Source of the DNA: JAIBJN01 sp963699495
GTDB taxonomy: Bacteria > Actinomycetota > Thermoleophilia > Gaiellales > Gaiellaceae
Direction of reading: 5' to 3'
Length of the DNA: 64,000 nucleotides
NCBI GenBank assembly: GCA_963699495.1
Contig: CAVOUB010000008.1
Coordinates: forward strand, 372,001 to 436,000
Both the position numbers and the translations under genes were made by a program. Each line of letters opens with the position of its first letter. Position 1 is the first letter of the stretch. This document shows positions 32,846-42,545 of this stretch, piece by piece. The notes under the pieces were generated by a model. It saw only the letters and a list, made by a program, of their open reading frames with translations. It did no database searches and was not told the DNA's origin.

Positions 32846-33381
32846 GCGGCCTCCCTTCATTAGCCGCCGCCTACGGTACGCCGCCTCTTTCTGGAGGTCA
32901 ACACGGTACGAAACAGGACCGCCGTGGCGATCAAGGTCACCGCCCTCATCTCGGGCATCTTGGCACGCAGAGGCGCACCGATTTGAGCCCCTGCTTAGCC
33001 CTGTCAGCCCTGGAGAGCCCCTGGCAGCAGGGGCTGTAGAGGGGTCTGTGCTCGTGGGCTCTCCGCCTAGCGATGGGCGGGTTCCAAGAACTCTGCCGCG
33101 GGCCGATTTACGCCGGACCATGAGCTCGGAGCGGCGCGCTCACAACCTCTGCGGCAGCGGTAAGTCGGCGAACCATCAATCTCGCGCAAGTGTCGGGACT
33201 CCCACTCGAAAGACCGGGTGTCGCCTCAGAGTCCGACGACCGCGCGAAGGCTTGAAAGACGCAAGAGCGGCCGAGGCGGCGTCGGGCCACTGACTCTGCC
33301 CACCTGGATAACCCATCGCCCACGTCCAAGGGCATCCCATGGGAGACTGGTCCTTCGCCATCTCTACCTGATCGAGGCACC
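32846..33381. other. Intergenic, upstream of divergent beta-helix and TIR-WD40 genes
   Basis: About 535 bases with lower coding character. Short frames on both strands have no RBS or family motif. It must hold the promoters of two divergent genes. I found no convincing -35/-10 pair or repeat; the TIR gene has only a weak RBS. Confidence 0.5.
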
Positions 33382-36300
33382 ATGCGATACAAGGCGTTCA
33401 TCTCGTACAGCCATACCTACCTCGGGCTCGCGCGTGCGCTCCAGGATGCGCTGTATCGCTTCGGCACGCCCTGGTACGAACGGAGCGGGCCCCAGATCTT
33501 CCGCGACGAGTCCGGGCTCGCAGCGAGTCCTGACCTGTGGGAAATTCTGAGCGCAGCACTGAACGAGTCGGAGTACTTCATCTACCTCGCTTCTCCGGAA
33601 TCCGCCCGCTCTTTCTACACGCAGAAGGAGATCGAATATTGGCTCGCCCAGCGCGGTCCTGACCAGGTCATTCTCGCGCTCGCGAAAGGGAACATCCAGT
33701 GGAAGGAAGGGGCCACGGCGTTCGATTCGCAGCTGTCCGACGCACTTCCCGAGGTCCTCCACACCGCATTCGACCACACGCCACTGTTCGTCGATTTACG
33801 TGGCGTAACGGCCGCAAACTGTCGCCTGACCGATCCGCTGTTTCGCGACAAGGTGGCGACCATCGCGAGCGCCCTGCACGGAAAAAGCAAGGACGAGCTG
33901 TACGGCATGCAGGTGTCCGCTCTGATCATGTCCGATGCCGAGCGGATGGCCCGCGATGCACAAGCCGCGCTCGCCGAGCGCATGTCGGATCGCGCGCTGC
34001 TGCTCGCGGCGCACGCGTTACGGCTGACGGAGGCGCAAGGCGAAGCCAGATTGCCGGAAGCCGAAGCTGCACTGCGGCAGACTCTCTGCCGCGCCGGCGG
34101 CCGTCCCCTCGGTCACCTCGACAACAGAGCGCGCCCGGCATATTCCATGAGCTCCGATGGGCGTTGGCTATGCACGGTCGAAGCCGGTGACCAAACGAGG
34201 CTCTGGGATCTAACGGCTGCCGAGCAAGCGGTCGTCGAACCGGCGTCGATCTGCCACTTTCCGACGCCGAGCTGGGTGCAATTGAGCAGCGACGGTAGCT
34301 GGCTCGTCGCCGTTAAGCGGCCGTCCGCAACCGATCCCAGCACCAAGGTTCAGCTCTGGAATTTGTGCGCCAGCCCGCCCGAGCCAGTGGCGCTCGCGCA
34401 CGAAGGCTCGATCGTCCAGGCCGACGTGAGTCCGCGGGGTGAGTTCCTCGCATTGTCGACCGCGGAGCCGCCCCGCGTTCTGGTCTGGTATCTGCCGCCG
34501 CGGCAGGACGGCGAGTCCGGTTTGACCCAACCCGATGCGCCATCGCTCGTGCTGAACCATCTCGATACGCGTGTCGTTCGATTCGCGTTCTCACCGGTCG
34601 ACCCGACGTTGTGCTGCTTCTCTGGCAACGAAGTCATGGTGTGGCGCCTCGGAAGCGTGGAAGACGACGTCTCCTGTCAGATCTTCCACGAGACGGCGCC
34701 AATTGAGGATTGCCGGGTGTCTCCGGCGGGCGACACGCTACTGATGCTGGTGAACAAGACACCTCAGGTGGCGAGGCTCGGCCTTGGCGGTGAGTTCCAA
34801 CGCACCGTCATCGAGGAGCGGAACGACGACATCGTCCATCGGTTGGAGATCAGCCCCGACGGCCGCTGGGGCTTGCTGCTCTCGGACTCGGGCCCTTCGT
34901 ACGTGCGTCGAGCTGGAACGACCGACGGAAAGCGGATTCAGGATCACCTCCGTCGCAGGCACGATGAATCGTCACGCGTTCAGCCGGAACGGCCATTGGC
35001 TGGCGACAGCAGCCGGGCCGATGGAGAAGTTCCCAGAGCTGCAGGTCGAGGAGCCAGAGTTCGTCGTGCGCTTGAGGAGCCTGCTGATACCTGACTCGCT
35101 CGGAGAGATCGCGCTCGCAGCCCACGAAGACCTGATCACCCACGTGACGTTTTCTCCGGACGGCAACTTCCTCGCCACCTGTTCGGTCGATCGAGTGATC
35201 CAGCTCTGGGATCTGAGCGAGCTGAACGCATGGTCCGAAGTGCTCGCACTCCTACTCCTGCAGTCGGACCCACTGGTGCTGATCCGAGACTTCGGCTTTT
35301 CGGAGCAGGACCTCTCAGGGGAGCTCGCGGAGGCGCTCGAGCGTGTGCAGGCGGAGCTGGTCGAGGCGGCCGGCCGCTTCCGAGCACAGCGACCGCAGAT
35401 CTTGCTCGCAGATGACGGCGCTCCGCTCAACTGCGCCTTCAGCGAGGATGGATCTTGGCTGGTCAGTGCACAGTTCACAACCGAGGACCGCGTGAGCGCG
35501 CGGCTTTGGGATATGCGCTCGAAATCCGCGTGTGCCGCGCCGATCCGCTTGTCCAACAGCACACGCATCGACAACTTCGAGCTCAATCAGACCTGCGCGC
35601 TCAGCCGCGACGGGCGCTGGTTGTTCGTTCTGGGAACGTGCGCGCTGTGGGAGCTTCGCTCCGAGAGCGGACTCGCGCGCGATCGGCCGGCGCTTCGCGA
35701 CGTCGGTGAGCTCGAGATCAAGAACGCCGAGTTCAGTGGCGGAGGCGGCTTTCTCATCCTCTATACCGGCGAGCACTTGCTGCTGCTGAATCTGGTCTCG
35801 AACGAAAGCGCGCCGCTCGACACGAATCAGCAACCCGTCAGAGGCGCATTCTTCACCGAGGACGATCGCTGGGTGATCGCGGAGTGCGGCACTTCGACTG
35901 CGGGAGATCCCGTGGACGTGCGTGCATGGCCACTACAGCACGCCGGCGAGCGTAGTTCGAGCTTCGTGGCGGTATCTGGATCGCGCACGCTGCGCGTGCG
36001 CAAGACAAGTCCGCGGGGCCGATGGTTGCTGGCATCTGACGATGACGTCACCCGGATTTGGGATCTCAGCCGCGACGATCCGCGCGACTCGGAAAGACGG
36101 CTGATCGCGCATCGCGGATCGGTTGCAAGCGTATGCTGGAGCCCCGACGAGCAATCGCTGGTCAGTGCAGGTGCGGACGGGCGGCTACTGCGTTGGCCTC
36201 TGTCGGACACGGGCAAGGCCCCGGGGCCGCAGGAGCTTCACGCCATCGATGGTCCGCTCCGGTCAGTCACCGCCGATTGGCAGCAACTGCGGATCTTCGC

Positions 36301-37072
36301 CGGCGGCGAGAATGGGCAAGGAACGCTCCTCACGCTGAGCCCGCAGCTCGACGTGACGGAGCGCTGGGGTCTGCCGGACCTTGCCGGCGACGTCAGCGGC
36401 TACTTCTCACCTACGGGCGGTTGGCTGAGCACATGGGATGACCGCGCCGTACGCGTGTTCGACATACAGCGCCGCGTCGAGCGTCTGGAGCTGCCACATG
36501 ATCCAGACAAGATCCATCTCGGAAGCGCTTACAAGTATTCCTCAGACGAGCGGTGGCTGGTCGTTTCGAGACAAGGCCGGCTCTTTCTCATCGATATCCG
36601 AGCCGATCCCGATGCACCTCCCGTCGAGTTGCACGGACATCGTCACGAAGCTATCGAGTTCCGCATCACGAGCGATGCGCACTGGCTCGTCAGCATCGAT
36701 CGACCCCTGAACGAACCCGTGGGCTACCTCCCGACGCAAAGCTGCCGCATCTGGGACCTGTGGTCGCCCAGGCCCGCCGGCTCGTGCGTGATCCTGCCTG
36801 ACTTGGACCTCGGGGTCGACCGCATCGAGATGACGACCGACGACCGCTGGCTGATCACATCGAGTCGCGACGGGGTGCGCGCCTGGCCGCTCGGGACCGA
36901 GCACCTCCTAGCCGTCGCGCAGCGCAGCATCGGCCGCGAGCCGAACGAAGAGGAGCGGCGGCGTTATGCGTTCACGACATTCGAGTCGCAGCGGACTGAA
37001 GCGAAGGCAAGAAGGGCGAAGGGCAGCCATCTCAGTCAGGTTCATAAGACATGTCCGCTTCATGGGCCTTAG
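33382..37072 (+). CDS. Large TIR-domain / WD40-propeller protein, one-base frameshift
   Basis: About 1230 residues if a one-base shift near 34908 is corrected. KAFISYSHTYLGLARALQDA begins a TIR domain (residues 1 to about 150): FRDESGLAASPDLWEIL is the BB-loop region and SFYTQKEIEYW has the glutamate that is catalytic in NAD-cleaving TIRs. LFRDKVATIASALHGKSKDELYG and a helical linker of about 80 residues follow. Then about 18-19 WD40-like blades (DGRWL..., ...LWDL, IWDL) would form two or three propellers. A coiled helical insert lies near 35230-35400 (ELAEALERVQAELVEAAG). No membrane segment. Probably a sensor-effector, perhaps antiphage or programmed cell death. It stands alone. Confidence 0.85.
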
Positions 37073-37354
37073 CGCAATTACCTGCGCGCGAGGACCATGT
37101 TCAAATCACCGCCAGCTCGGACAAAGCGGCCGCGGAGCTCCTTCTCGCCGTTGTCCCGACGACGCTTCCCTGCCCAATTCGCCGCCCCTACCCGGAGGCA
37201 CAGCGTATCCGTCCAGTCCCGTTCCACCCCCCGTGGAGCATGCCCGGGCGCACGGCCACGATCAGCCGGCCACCTTCAACGGTCGTCAGCCCAGCCAGAC
37301 CGCTCGCTTGCAGAACCGCTTGGAGGGAGGCTCTAACGTCAACCGAGCGGGCGA

Positions 37355-37427
37355 TGGAGCGTACCGGGATCGAACCGGTGACCTCCGGCTTGCAAAGCCG
37401 GCGCTCTCCCAGCTGAGCTAACGCCCC
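37355..37427 (-). tRNA. tRNA-Ala (anticodon UGC)
   Basis: The minus strand folds as a 73-base cloverleaf: acceptor GGGGCGT/ACGCTCC, D-arm TTAGCTCAGCTGGGAGAG, anticodon arm GCCGGCTTTGCAAGCCGG (loop CTTTGCAAG, anticodon TGC), T-arm ACCGGTTCGATCCCGGT and discriminator A. The G3-U70 wobble pair, the main alanine identity element, is present. CCA is not encoded. The 280 bases upstream (37073-37354) contain nothing recognisable. Confidence 0.97.
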
Positions 37428-37507
37428 GCGTCGGGGCTCACTGTAGCTGGCCGCGCGACCGAGATCCCCGCCGCGGGGAGCGAGACGCCCGGCGGATCAG
37501 AGCGGAG

Positions 37508-37810
37508 CTAGTCGCCCCAGTCGAAGTCCCGCGAGCGTCCCCAGAGGGTGTCCTCCGGGTCGACCGGCGGGTCGGTGTCCTCGCCGGGCCACGCCAGGAC
37601 CTTGCTCGGCTCGAGCTCGGGCTCCTGGCCGCTCAGCGTGTCTTCCAGGCGGGCCTGCTCCTCCGTCTTGAAGAGAGGATGATTTTCGAAAGGATCTGCG
37701 ACGTTGTACCGATCGATCGGCATGCTGCCGTCGAGTTGGGAGTTTCTCCGCTTGAGCTCGAGGTGTTCCTCGATGACGCGGGAGAAGGTGGTGTCTCTCT
37801 GCTCGCTCAC
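37508..37810 (-). CDS. Small acidic hypothetical protein, 100 aa
   Basis: No family recognised. MSEQRDTTFSRVIEEHLELK is a predicted amphipathic helix; the rest is rich in Asp, Glu, Pro (DPFENHPLFKTEEQARLEDT, WPGEDTDPPVDPEDTLWG) and ends RDFDWGD, an acidic disordered tail. The non-random composition, with many lysine and asparagine residues for this GC content, and a consistent codon pattern support a real gene. It lies between the tRNA and the diguanylate cyclase gene. Confidence 0.65.
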   Translation of the reverse strand: MSEQRDTTFSRVIEEHLELKRRNSQLDGSMPIDRYNVADPFENHPLFKTEEQARLEDTLSGQEPELEPSKVLAWPGEDTDPPVDPEDTLWGRSRDFDWGD

Positions 37811-37877
37811 TCACACCTCACAGGTTGGGGACATGGGCCGGCGCCGGATTGTAGACGACCTAGCGCCAGGTGAGAAC

Positions 37878-39684
37878 CTAGTCGTGCGCGCGGACGATGG
37901 TACCTGCGTCTGCAGAGACGACGCAGTTCTTGCCGGCGCGCTTCGCACGGTACAGCGCTTCGTCGGCTGCCGCGAAGAGCGCGGCCGGGGTCGGGGCGTT
38001 CGGGAACGCGGCCACACCGAAGCTTGCGGTCACCGCGACGAGGCCCCCGGGGTGGGTCGCCATCGGCCGGGCGGCGAGCGCGCGGCGCAGGCGCTCCGCG
38101 AGCTCGCGCGCGCCCTCGAGCTCGGTCTGGGGCAGGAGAACGGCGAACTCCTCGCCGCCGTAGCGGGCGGGAAGGTCGATCTCGCGCACGGTCGTCCGCA
38201 GGATGTCCGCGAACGTCTGCAGGACGTCGTCGCCTGCCTGGTGGCCGTAGCGGTCGTTCACCTGCTTGAAGTCGTCCAGGTCGGCCAGGATCAGCGCCAG
38301 GCTCCCCTCGAAGCGCTCGGCGCGACTGATCTCGCCTTCCAGCGCTTCCTCGAAGTGACGGCGGTTCGGGAGCTCGGTCAGCCCGTCGGTGTTCGCCTGT
38401 CGCTCGACGAGCCGGTGGAGGCGGGCGTTCTCGAGCGCGATCGAGGCCTGCGAGCCCAGCCAGTGCGCCAGCTCGCGCGCCTCGTCGCTGAAGTCGGCGC
38501 TCCTTCGGCGTCAGGTAGAGGACGCCGCTCTCGCGCCCGTCCAGGCCGAGCGGGATGGCGAGCGGAAGGCCGCCGGCGTCCGGGTCGCCGTCGCGCGCGA
38601 TCTCCTTGCCGTTGACGACGAGCCGGGCCCCGGCCGCGCCGGTCGCCTCGACGGTGTTCTCGACGATGACCGGAAGGAGCGCGTAGGGATCGTGGGTCGC
38701 GGCGAGCGCGTCGCCGAAGCGCGCGATCGTGTCGCGCACCCTGCCGCGCTCGGCATCCAGCTCGCGCAGGCGCTGCTCGAGCTGGGCGGCCATGTCGTTG
38801 AAGGCCGCGCCGAGGGCGGCGAACTCGTCGCGCCCGCGCACCGGAACGCGCTGGTCGAGCCGGCCCTTGGCGATCCCTCCGGCGGCAGCCGCGAGCTCGC
38901 CGAGGGAGCGGACGATCGTGCGGCCGAACGTGTACGCGAGGATCCCGACGGCGATCATCGCCACGGCGGAGAAGAGCAGGAACCGGCTGCGGAGGTCGTC
39001 CACGGCGTGGTCGATCACCGGCTTCGGGCTGAGGGCGACGAGGGAGACCGGCGGCCGCTTCGGAGTGTCCTCGGGAGCGACCAGGTTGGTGCCGACCGAG
39101 CGATAGGTCTGGCCGTCGACCGTGACGAAGCGCGGGCCCTGGCGCGGGACCTCGATCGTGCCGTGAATCGAGCTCGGGGCAATCGCCCGGCCGTTGACGA
39201 CGAACGCAAAGAGGTCACCGTCGTCGAGGGCGGCCCGCAAGCCCAGACGCTCGACGAGTGCATCGTCGATGGGCACGTGGACGACCACCCTTCCCACGAG
39301 CTTTCCGTCGATCGTCACCGGGACGAATCGAAACGGCGCGAGCGGCGACGGCCTCTCGCCGGCGAGCAGGTCGTTACTCGCCGAGTAGAACGCGCTGTGG
39401 TCGACGTCCTTCGCCAGGCGGACGAGCGCCGCGCGATTGTGCGTCGCGAGGGCCTGCTGGACCTGCGTCGCCCGCGCGAGCGAGCGGGCGGTCTCGGCCG
39501 CGTCGTCGGCGATCTGCTCCTCGAAGTCGGCCTGCGCCACCCGGATCGCGGTGGAGAGTCGCGCGTCGGCCGATCCGGTCTCGCCTCGCTCCGCGACCTC
39601 GCTGAAGGCGACCGTCGCCGCCACGAGCGGAAGCAGCGCCAGCAGCATGAAGTAGATGACGAGGCGAAGCTTGAAACTTCCCAT
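37878..39684 (-). CDS. Membrane-bound HAMP-GGDEF diguanylate cyclase, one-base frameshift
   Basis: About 600 residues when read through a one-base excess near 38507. MGSFKLRLVIYFMLLALLPLV is the first membrane helix; an extracytoplasmic dCache-like sensor of about 220 residues follows, then FLLFSAVAMIAVGILAYTFG, a HAMP domain (GELAAAAGGIAKGRLDQRVPV), a GAF-like segment where the frame breaks at LTPKERR and resumes at FSDEARELAHWLG, and a GGDEF domain with NTDGLTELPNRRHFEEAL and the active site RYGGEEFAVLL. It makes cyclic di-GMP from GTP in response to an outside signal. A hairpin at 39723-39740 lies in the leader; nothing like a cyclic-di-GMP riboswitch was seen. Confidence 0.87.
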
Positions 39685-39722
39685 GGTTGCGCGGTTTGGG
39701 CCGATGGTTCCCGAAACGTGAA

Positions 39723-39740
39723 GCCGATATGTCCATCGGC
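39723..39740 (-). repeat. 6-bp hairpin in the diguanylate cyclase leader
   Basis: GCCGAT-6-ATCGGC, 39 bases upstream of the ATG on the minus strand. Possible operator or leader stem. Confidence 0.35.
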
Positions 39741-39794
39741 CTAGCGGCAATCCCTCTTTAGGGGGATCGGACCGCTGGGAGCGGGAATCTGCTC

Positions 39795-40067
39795 CTAGAA
39801 GATGGGCCGCTCGAGGGCGATTGCGAGCGCCATGCCCAGGAACCAGCAGGTCGTCGTCACGCCGACGGAGACCGGGACGAGGTAGCGGTCCCTGCCGCCG
39901 AGCGCGGCGGCGACGAGGGAGACGAACACGGCAGCCGTGGCGAGGCGGGCCGGCTCGTGGACGACCCCGATGAGCGCGGCGAAGATCGCGAACGTCGCCA
40001 GGAAGTCGGCGACGAGCTGGGTGGCGGACGCCCGCCCCCCATACTCCGGCTCGTAGGCGTTCACCAC
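39795..40067 (-). CDS. Small membrane protein, 90 aa
   Basis: GTG start. After a polar N-terminus (VNAYEPEYGGRASATQ) come three hydrophobic stretches: LVADFLATFAIFAALIGVV, TAAVFVSLVAAAL and VSVGVTTTCWFLGMALAIAL. No named family recognised. The start overlaps the end of the preceding membrane protein gene by 7 bases, so they form an operon running towards the diguanylate cyclase gene. Confidence 0.7.
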   Translation of the reverse strand: MVNAYEPEYGGRASATQLVADFLATFAIFAALIGVVHEPARLATAAVFVSLVAAALGGRDRYLVPVSVGVTTTCWFLGMALAIALERPIF

Positions 40068-40327
40068 TCCCTCCTCGCGCGGCCGACCGGCACCGGCTCA
40101 GGCACGCGGCGCCGCTGGGGCGAGCCGTGCGGGCCGGGGCGGCGGCCTGGGATTGGGGTCCGCGGGCCGCGGCGACGAGGCGGCTCGATCCCGCTGCCGC
40201 CGATGCCCTCCCCGGCGCTTCCTGCGTCGGCCTGCGGCGGATCCTTCACGGCCCACCAGATGACGTACGCGAGGTACGCGGCCGGGATCTTGAGGATCAC
40301 CGTCATCCAGATGGCGAGCCACAGCAT
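40061..40327 (-). CDS. Single-pass membrane protein with basic Pro-rich tail, 88 aa
   Basis: MLWLAIWMTVILKIPAAYLA begins a hydrophobic segment ending VIWWAVKDPP; the remaining 55 residues are disordered and rich in Pro, Gly and Arg (PPRRRGPRTPIPGRRPGP). No family recognised. The tail could bind nucleic acid or the cytoplasmic membrane surface. It overlaps the next gene by 7 bases. Confidence 0.65.
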   Translation of the reverse strand: MLWLAIWMTVILKIPAAYLAYVIWWAVKDPPQADAGSAGEGIGGSGIEPPRRRGPRTPIPGRRPGPHGSPQRRRVPEPVPVGRARREW

Positions 40328-40462
40328 GTGCCGTTGAGTGTAACCTAGCCCGCTTCAGGAAAAAGCTACCCCTGGGCCGGCGCCCCTGCGGCAATCACGG
40401 AGGCGCCCACCCGAGCCCGTCCAGCGTGCAGCGGCGGGCCGACACGAGGGCCCAGAAAGGGG

Positions 40463-41017
40463 ATGAACGTGATTCGACACCGCCCGCGCGGGCTCCTGCT
40501 CGCGCTCATATGCTCGTTCGCGCTCGTGACGCCTGTCGGCGCCGCGGCCCAGGTGACCTCGGACTCCACCGGCGAGGTGGAGGCGCTCGTGGACGCCATC
40601 CGCAGTCACCGTGACGCTGCCTGGCACTGGCAGCGCGTCATGGGCAAACGGCCCACGAGGACGCAGTTCCTGGAACGACAGACGACCGACGTCGTGCGCT
40701 TGACCTACCTCCGCGACACGTGGAGGACGCGGGCCATGCGCCTGCGGGACCGTGCGCTCCGCCCGCCTCATCGCGCCCAGTGGCTCTGCATCCACCGCCA
40801 CGAAGGGCGCTGGAAAGACCCGAACGCGCCCTATTACGGGGGCCTGCAGATGGATCTCGGGTTCCAGCGGGCCTACGGCCGCTACCTCCTGCGCCGCAAG
40901 GGCACGGCGAACCGCTGGTCGCCCGCGGAGCAGATGTGGACCGCCGAGAAGGCGCTCCGCGACGGCCGCGGGTTCCACCCGTGGCCGGTCTCGGCGCGCC
41001 GCTGCGGCCTCCTCTAG
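40463..41017 (+). CDS. Secreted Rpf/transglycosylase-like protein
   Basis: 184 residues. GLLLALICSFALVTPVGAAAQ is a signal peptide. A helical linker follows, then WLCIHRHEGRW with the catalytic glutamate of the lysozyme-like resuscitation-promoting-factor/transglycosylase fold, YYGGLQMDLGFQRAYG, NRWSPAEQMWTAEKALRDG and a final Cys that can pair with the one in WLCIH (RRCGLL). It would cleave peptidoglycan glycan strands outside the cell. It is followed by two strong hairpins shared with the convergent NrtR gene. Confidence 0.88.
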   Translation: MNVIRHRPRGLLLALICSFALVTPVGAAAQVTSDSTGEVEALVDAIRSHRDAAWHWQRVMGKRPTRTQFLERQTTDVVRLTYLRDTWRTRAMRLRDRALRPPHRAQWLCIHRHEGRWKDPNAPYYGGLQMDLGFQRAYGRYLLRRKGTANRWSPAEQMWTAEKALRDGRGFHPWPVSARRCGLL

Positions 41018-41029
41018 CTGTCCTCGCCG

Positions 41030-41060
41030 GCCATGCCCGGGGTCTGACCCCGGGCATGGC
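41030..41060. terminator. Perfect 15-bp palindromic hairpin
   Basis: GCCATGCCCGGGGTC-T-GACCCCGGGCATGGC, 13 bases after the Rpf-like gene stop. The core GGGGTCTGACCCC recurs in the second hairpin at 41141. Confidence 0.75.
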
Positions 41061-41140
41061 CCTTCGGGACGGGATCCCGCGGTCGGCCGATGCGATGACG
41101 GACGGCGGATGCAGGCAATTTTGGCCCGAAAGGCGTCCGC

Positions 41141-41179
41141 GTCGGCCACGTCAGGGGTCTGACCCCGGAGGTGGCCGAC
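41141..41179. terminator. Imperfect long hairpin with the same core
   Basis: Outer arms GTCGGCCAC / GTGGCCGAC and core GGGGTC-T-GACCCC are separated by a symmetric 4-base internal loop. It lies 5 bases past the stop of the NrtR gene and probably terminates it. Confidence 0.7.
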
Positions 41180-41183
41180 TGGG

Positions 41184-41879
41184 TCAGCGTGTGTCCGGGG
41201 GGCGGAGGACGGCGAACGGGTCGGTGATCTCGAGCCCCCCGCCGGCGAAGCGGTAGACCGCGGCCGGGCGGCCGCCCGCGCGGCCGGGCGGGCGAGTCTC
41301 CCCGGTGGGCTCCAGGAGACGGCGCCGTAGAAGCACGCGCTGCAGGTTGGTGGCGGAGACGTCGTGGCCGAGCGCAGCGCTGTAGAGGCCCCGAAGCTCC
41401 GAGATGGTGAACGACGGCGGGGCGAGCGCGAAGCCGATGTTCGTGTACGAGAGCTTCGCCCGCAGTCGCTCCCGCCCGGCGAGCGCGATCGCGCCGTGGT
41501 CGAAGGCCATCTCGGGGAGATCGTCGACCGCGTGCCAGGCCGTGTCCTCGGGCACCCGGGGATCGACGTGAGCGGGGACGAGCCCGAGGTATGCCGTCGC
41601 CACCAGCCACTCGCCGGGATGGCGCCCCGGGTCGCTGCGGGTCTCGAGCTGCTCGAGGTGGGCGAGGTCGCGCACGTCGACCTTGGCGGCGAGGTGGCGC
41701 CGAATCGAGTCCTCCAGGGTCTCGCCCGGCTCCAGCCGGCCACCGGGCAGGGCCCAGGCCCCGAGAAACGGCTCCTTCGCCCGCTCCCAGAGCAGCACCT
41801 GGAGAGTGCCGTCGCGGACTTGGAGGACGGCGCCGAGCGCCTCGTGAGCCGGGCGGGACTCTGTGGTAAACTTGGGCAT
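41184..41879 (-). CDS. nrtR: NrtR-type Nudix transcriptional regulator
   Basis: 231 residues. ALPGGRLEPGETLEDSIRRH is the Nudix box region, but the canonical REUXEEXGU is degenerate (SIRRHLAAKVDV), as expected for NrtR proteins that bind ADP-ribose or NAD-derived ligands without hydrolysis. The C-terminal winged helix covers FTISELRGLYSAALGHDVSA to LLEPTGETRPPGR, typical of NrtR. It is divergent from nicotinamidase with 45 bases between starts; NrtR usually represses NAD biosynthesis or salvage. A candidate operator TATC-N4-GATA lies in that gap. Confidence 0.87.
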   Translation of the reverse strand: MPKFTTESRPAHEALGAVLQVRDGTLQVLLWERAKEPFLGAWALPGGRLEPGETLEDSIRRHLAAKVDVRDLAHLEQLETRSDPGRHPGEWLVATAYLGLVPAHVDPRVPEDTAWHAVDDLPEMAFDHGAIALAGRERLRAKLSYTNIGFALAPPSFTISELRGLYSAALGHDVSATNLQRVLLRRRLLEPTGETRPPGRAGGRPAAVYRFAGGGLEITDPFAVLRPPDTR

Positions 41880-41883
41880 CAGG

Positions 41884-41897
41884 TTATCGACTGATAG
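41884..41897. promoter_or_regulatory. Candidate NrtR operator
   Basis: TTATC-GACT-GATAG is a dyad with TATC/GATA half-sites, placed 5 bases from the nrtR start and 28 bases before the pncA start, the only symmetric sequence in the 45-base divergent gap. Confidence 0.45.
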
Positions 41898-41924
41898 TCA
41901 CAAACTCTCCGGGAGGATACACGC

Positions 41925-42473
41925 ATGAAGGCTCTCATCATCGTCGACATGCTGAAGGACTTCGTCGACGGCAAGCTGGCCAACCCGAAGGCCCAGGCGA
42001 TCACGGAACCCCTCCAGCGGCTGCTCGCGCATGCGCGGGAGGACGGGTGGGTCGTCGTCTTCTCGAACGACGCGCATCAGCCGGGCGATCCCGAGCTGAA
42101 GATCTGGGGCGAGCATGCGATGGCCGGCGATCCCGGCGCCGAGGTGATCGACGAGCTCGCACCGCGCGAAGGCGACGTCATCTCCGAGAAGCGCGGCTAC
42201 GGCGCCTTCGACGGCACGGGGCTCGACGAGCAACTGCGCGAGCGCGGCGTCACCGAGGTCGTCATCACCGGGCAGCACACGCACATCTGCGTGCGCCACT
42301 CCTCCTACGGCGCGCTCATCCGCGGGTACGAGATCACGATCCCGCGTGATGCCGTCTGCGCGTTCGAGGGAGTGGACGAGGACGACGCGCTCGAGTATCT
42401 GAAGGCGACGTACGGCGCGACTGTGACGACGGTCGACGAGCTCGTGGGCGCGCCCGCGACCGTCTCGGCCTAG
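41925..42473 (+). CDS. pncA: Nicotinamidase (isochorismatase family)
   Basis: 182 residues; GGGAGG precedes the ATG. ALIIVDMLKDFVDGKL supplies the catalytic Asp, KRGYGAFDGTGL the Lys, and VVITGQHTHICVRHSSYGA the nucleophile Cys with the preceding cis-peptide region (Gln-His for the usual Val-Ala-Thr-Asp). The first metal-site histidine block, normally DxHxxxH, is shortened: SNDAHQPGDPELKIWGEHAM retains Asp, His and a later His. It would deamidate nicotinamide to nicotinate for NAD salvage, consistent with the divergent nrtR; another isochorismatase-type amidase is the alternative. Confidence 0.82.
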   Translation: MKALIIVDMLKDFVDGKLANPKAQAITEPLQRLLAHAREDGWVVVFSNDAHQPGDPELKIWGEHAMAGDPGAEVIDELAPREGDVISEKRGYGAFDGTGLDEQLRERGVTEVVITGQHTHICVRHSSYGALIRGYEITIPRDAVCAFEGVDEDDALEYLKATYGATVTTVDELVGAPATVSA

Positions 42474-42487
42474 GCCTCTGCGGCAGA

Positions 42488-42518
42488 GGGCGGCGCCGGT
42501 CGGGCGCCGGCGCCGCCC
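42488..42518 (+). terminator. 12-bp GC-rich hairpin after pncA
   Basis: GGGCGGCGCCGG / CCGGCGCCGCCC with a 7-base loop, 15 bases past the pncA stop, followed by CCTCCCC. Probable terminator. Confidence 0.7.
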
Positions 42519-42545
42519 CTCCTCCCCGTGGCTAGGCTGGCAGCG

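Noticed and set aside
32846..33121. N-terminal extension of the beta-helix protein
   Set aside because: The sequence is not family-like; a clear RBS and signal peptide place the start at 32845.
33382..35094. TIR-WD40 as two separate overlapping genes
   Set aside because: The second frame has no RBS or plausible N-terminus at the overlap, and the blade pattern continues smoothly across a one-base shift.
39685..39794. Cyclic-di-GMP riboswitch before the diguanylate cyclase gene
   Set aside because: Only simple hairpins are present; none of the conserved GEMM-I or GEMM-II sequence blocks were seen.
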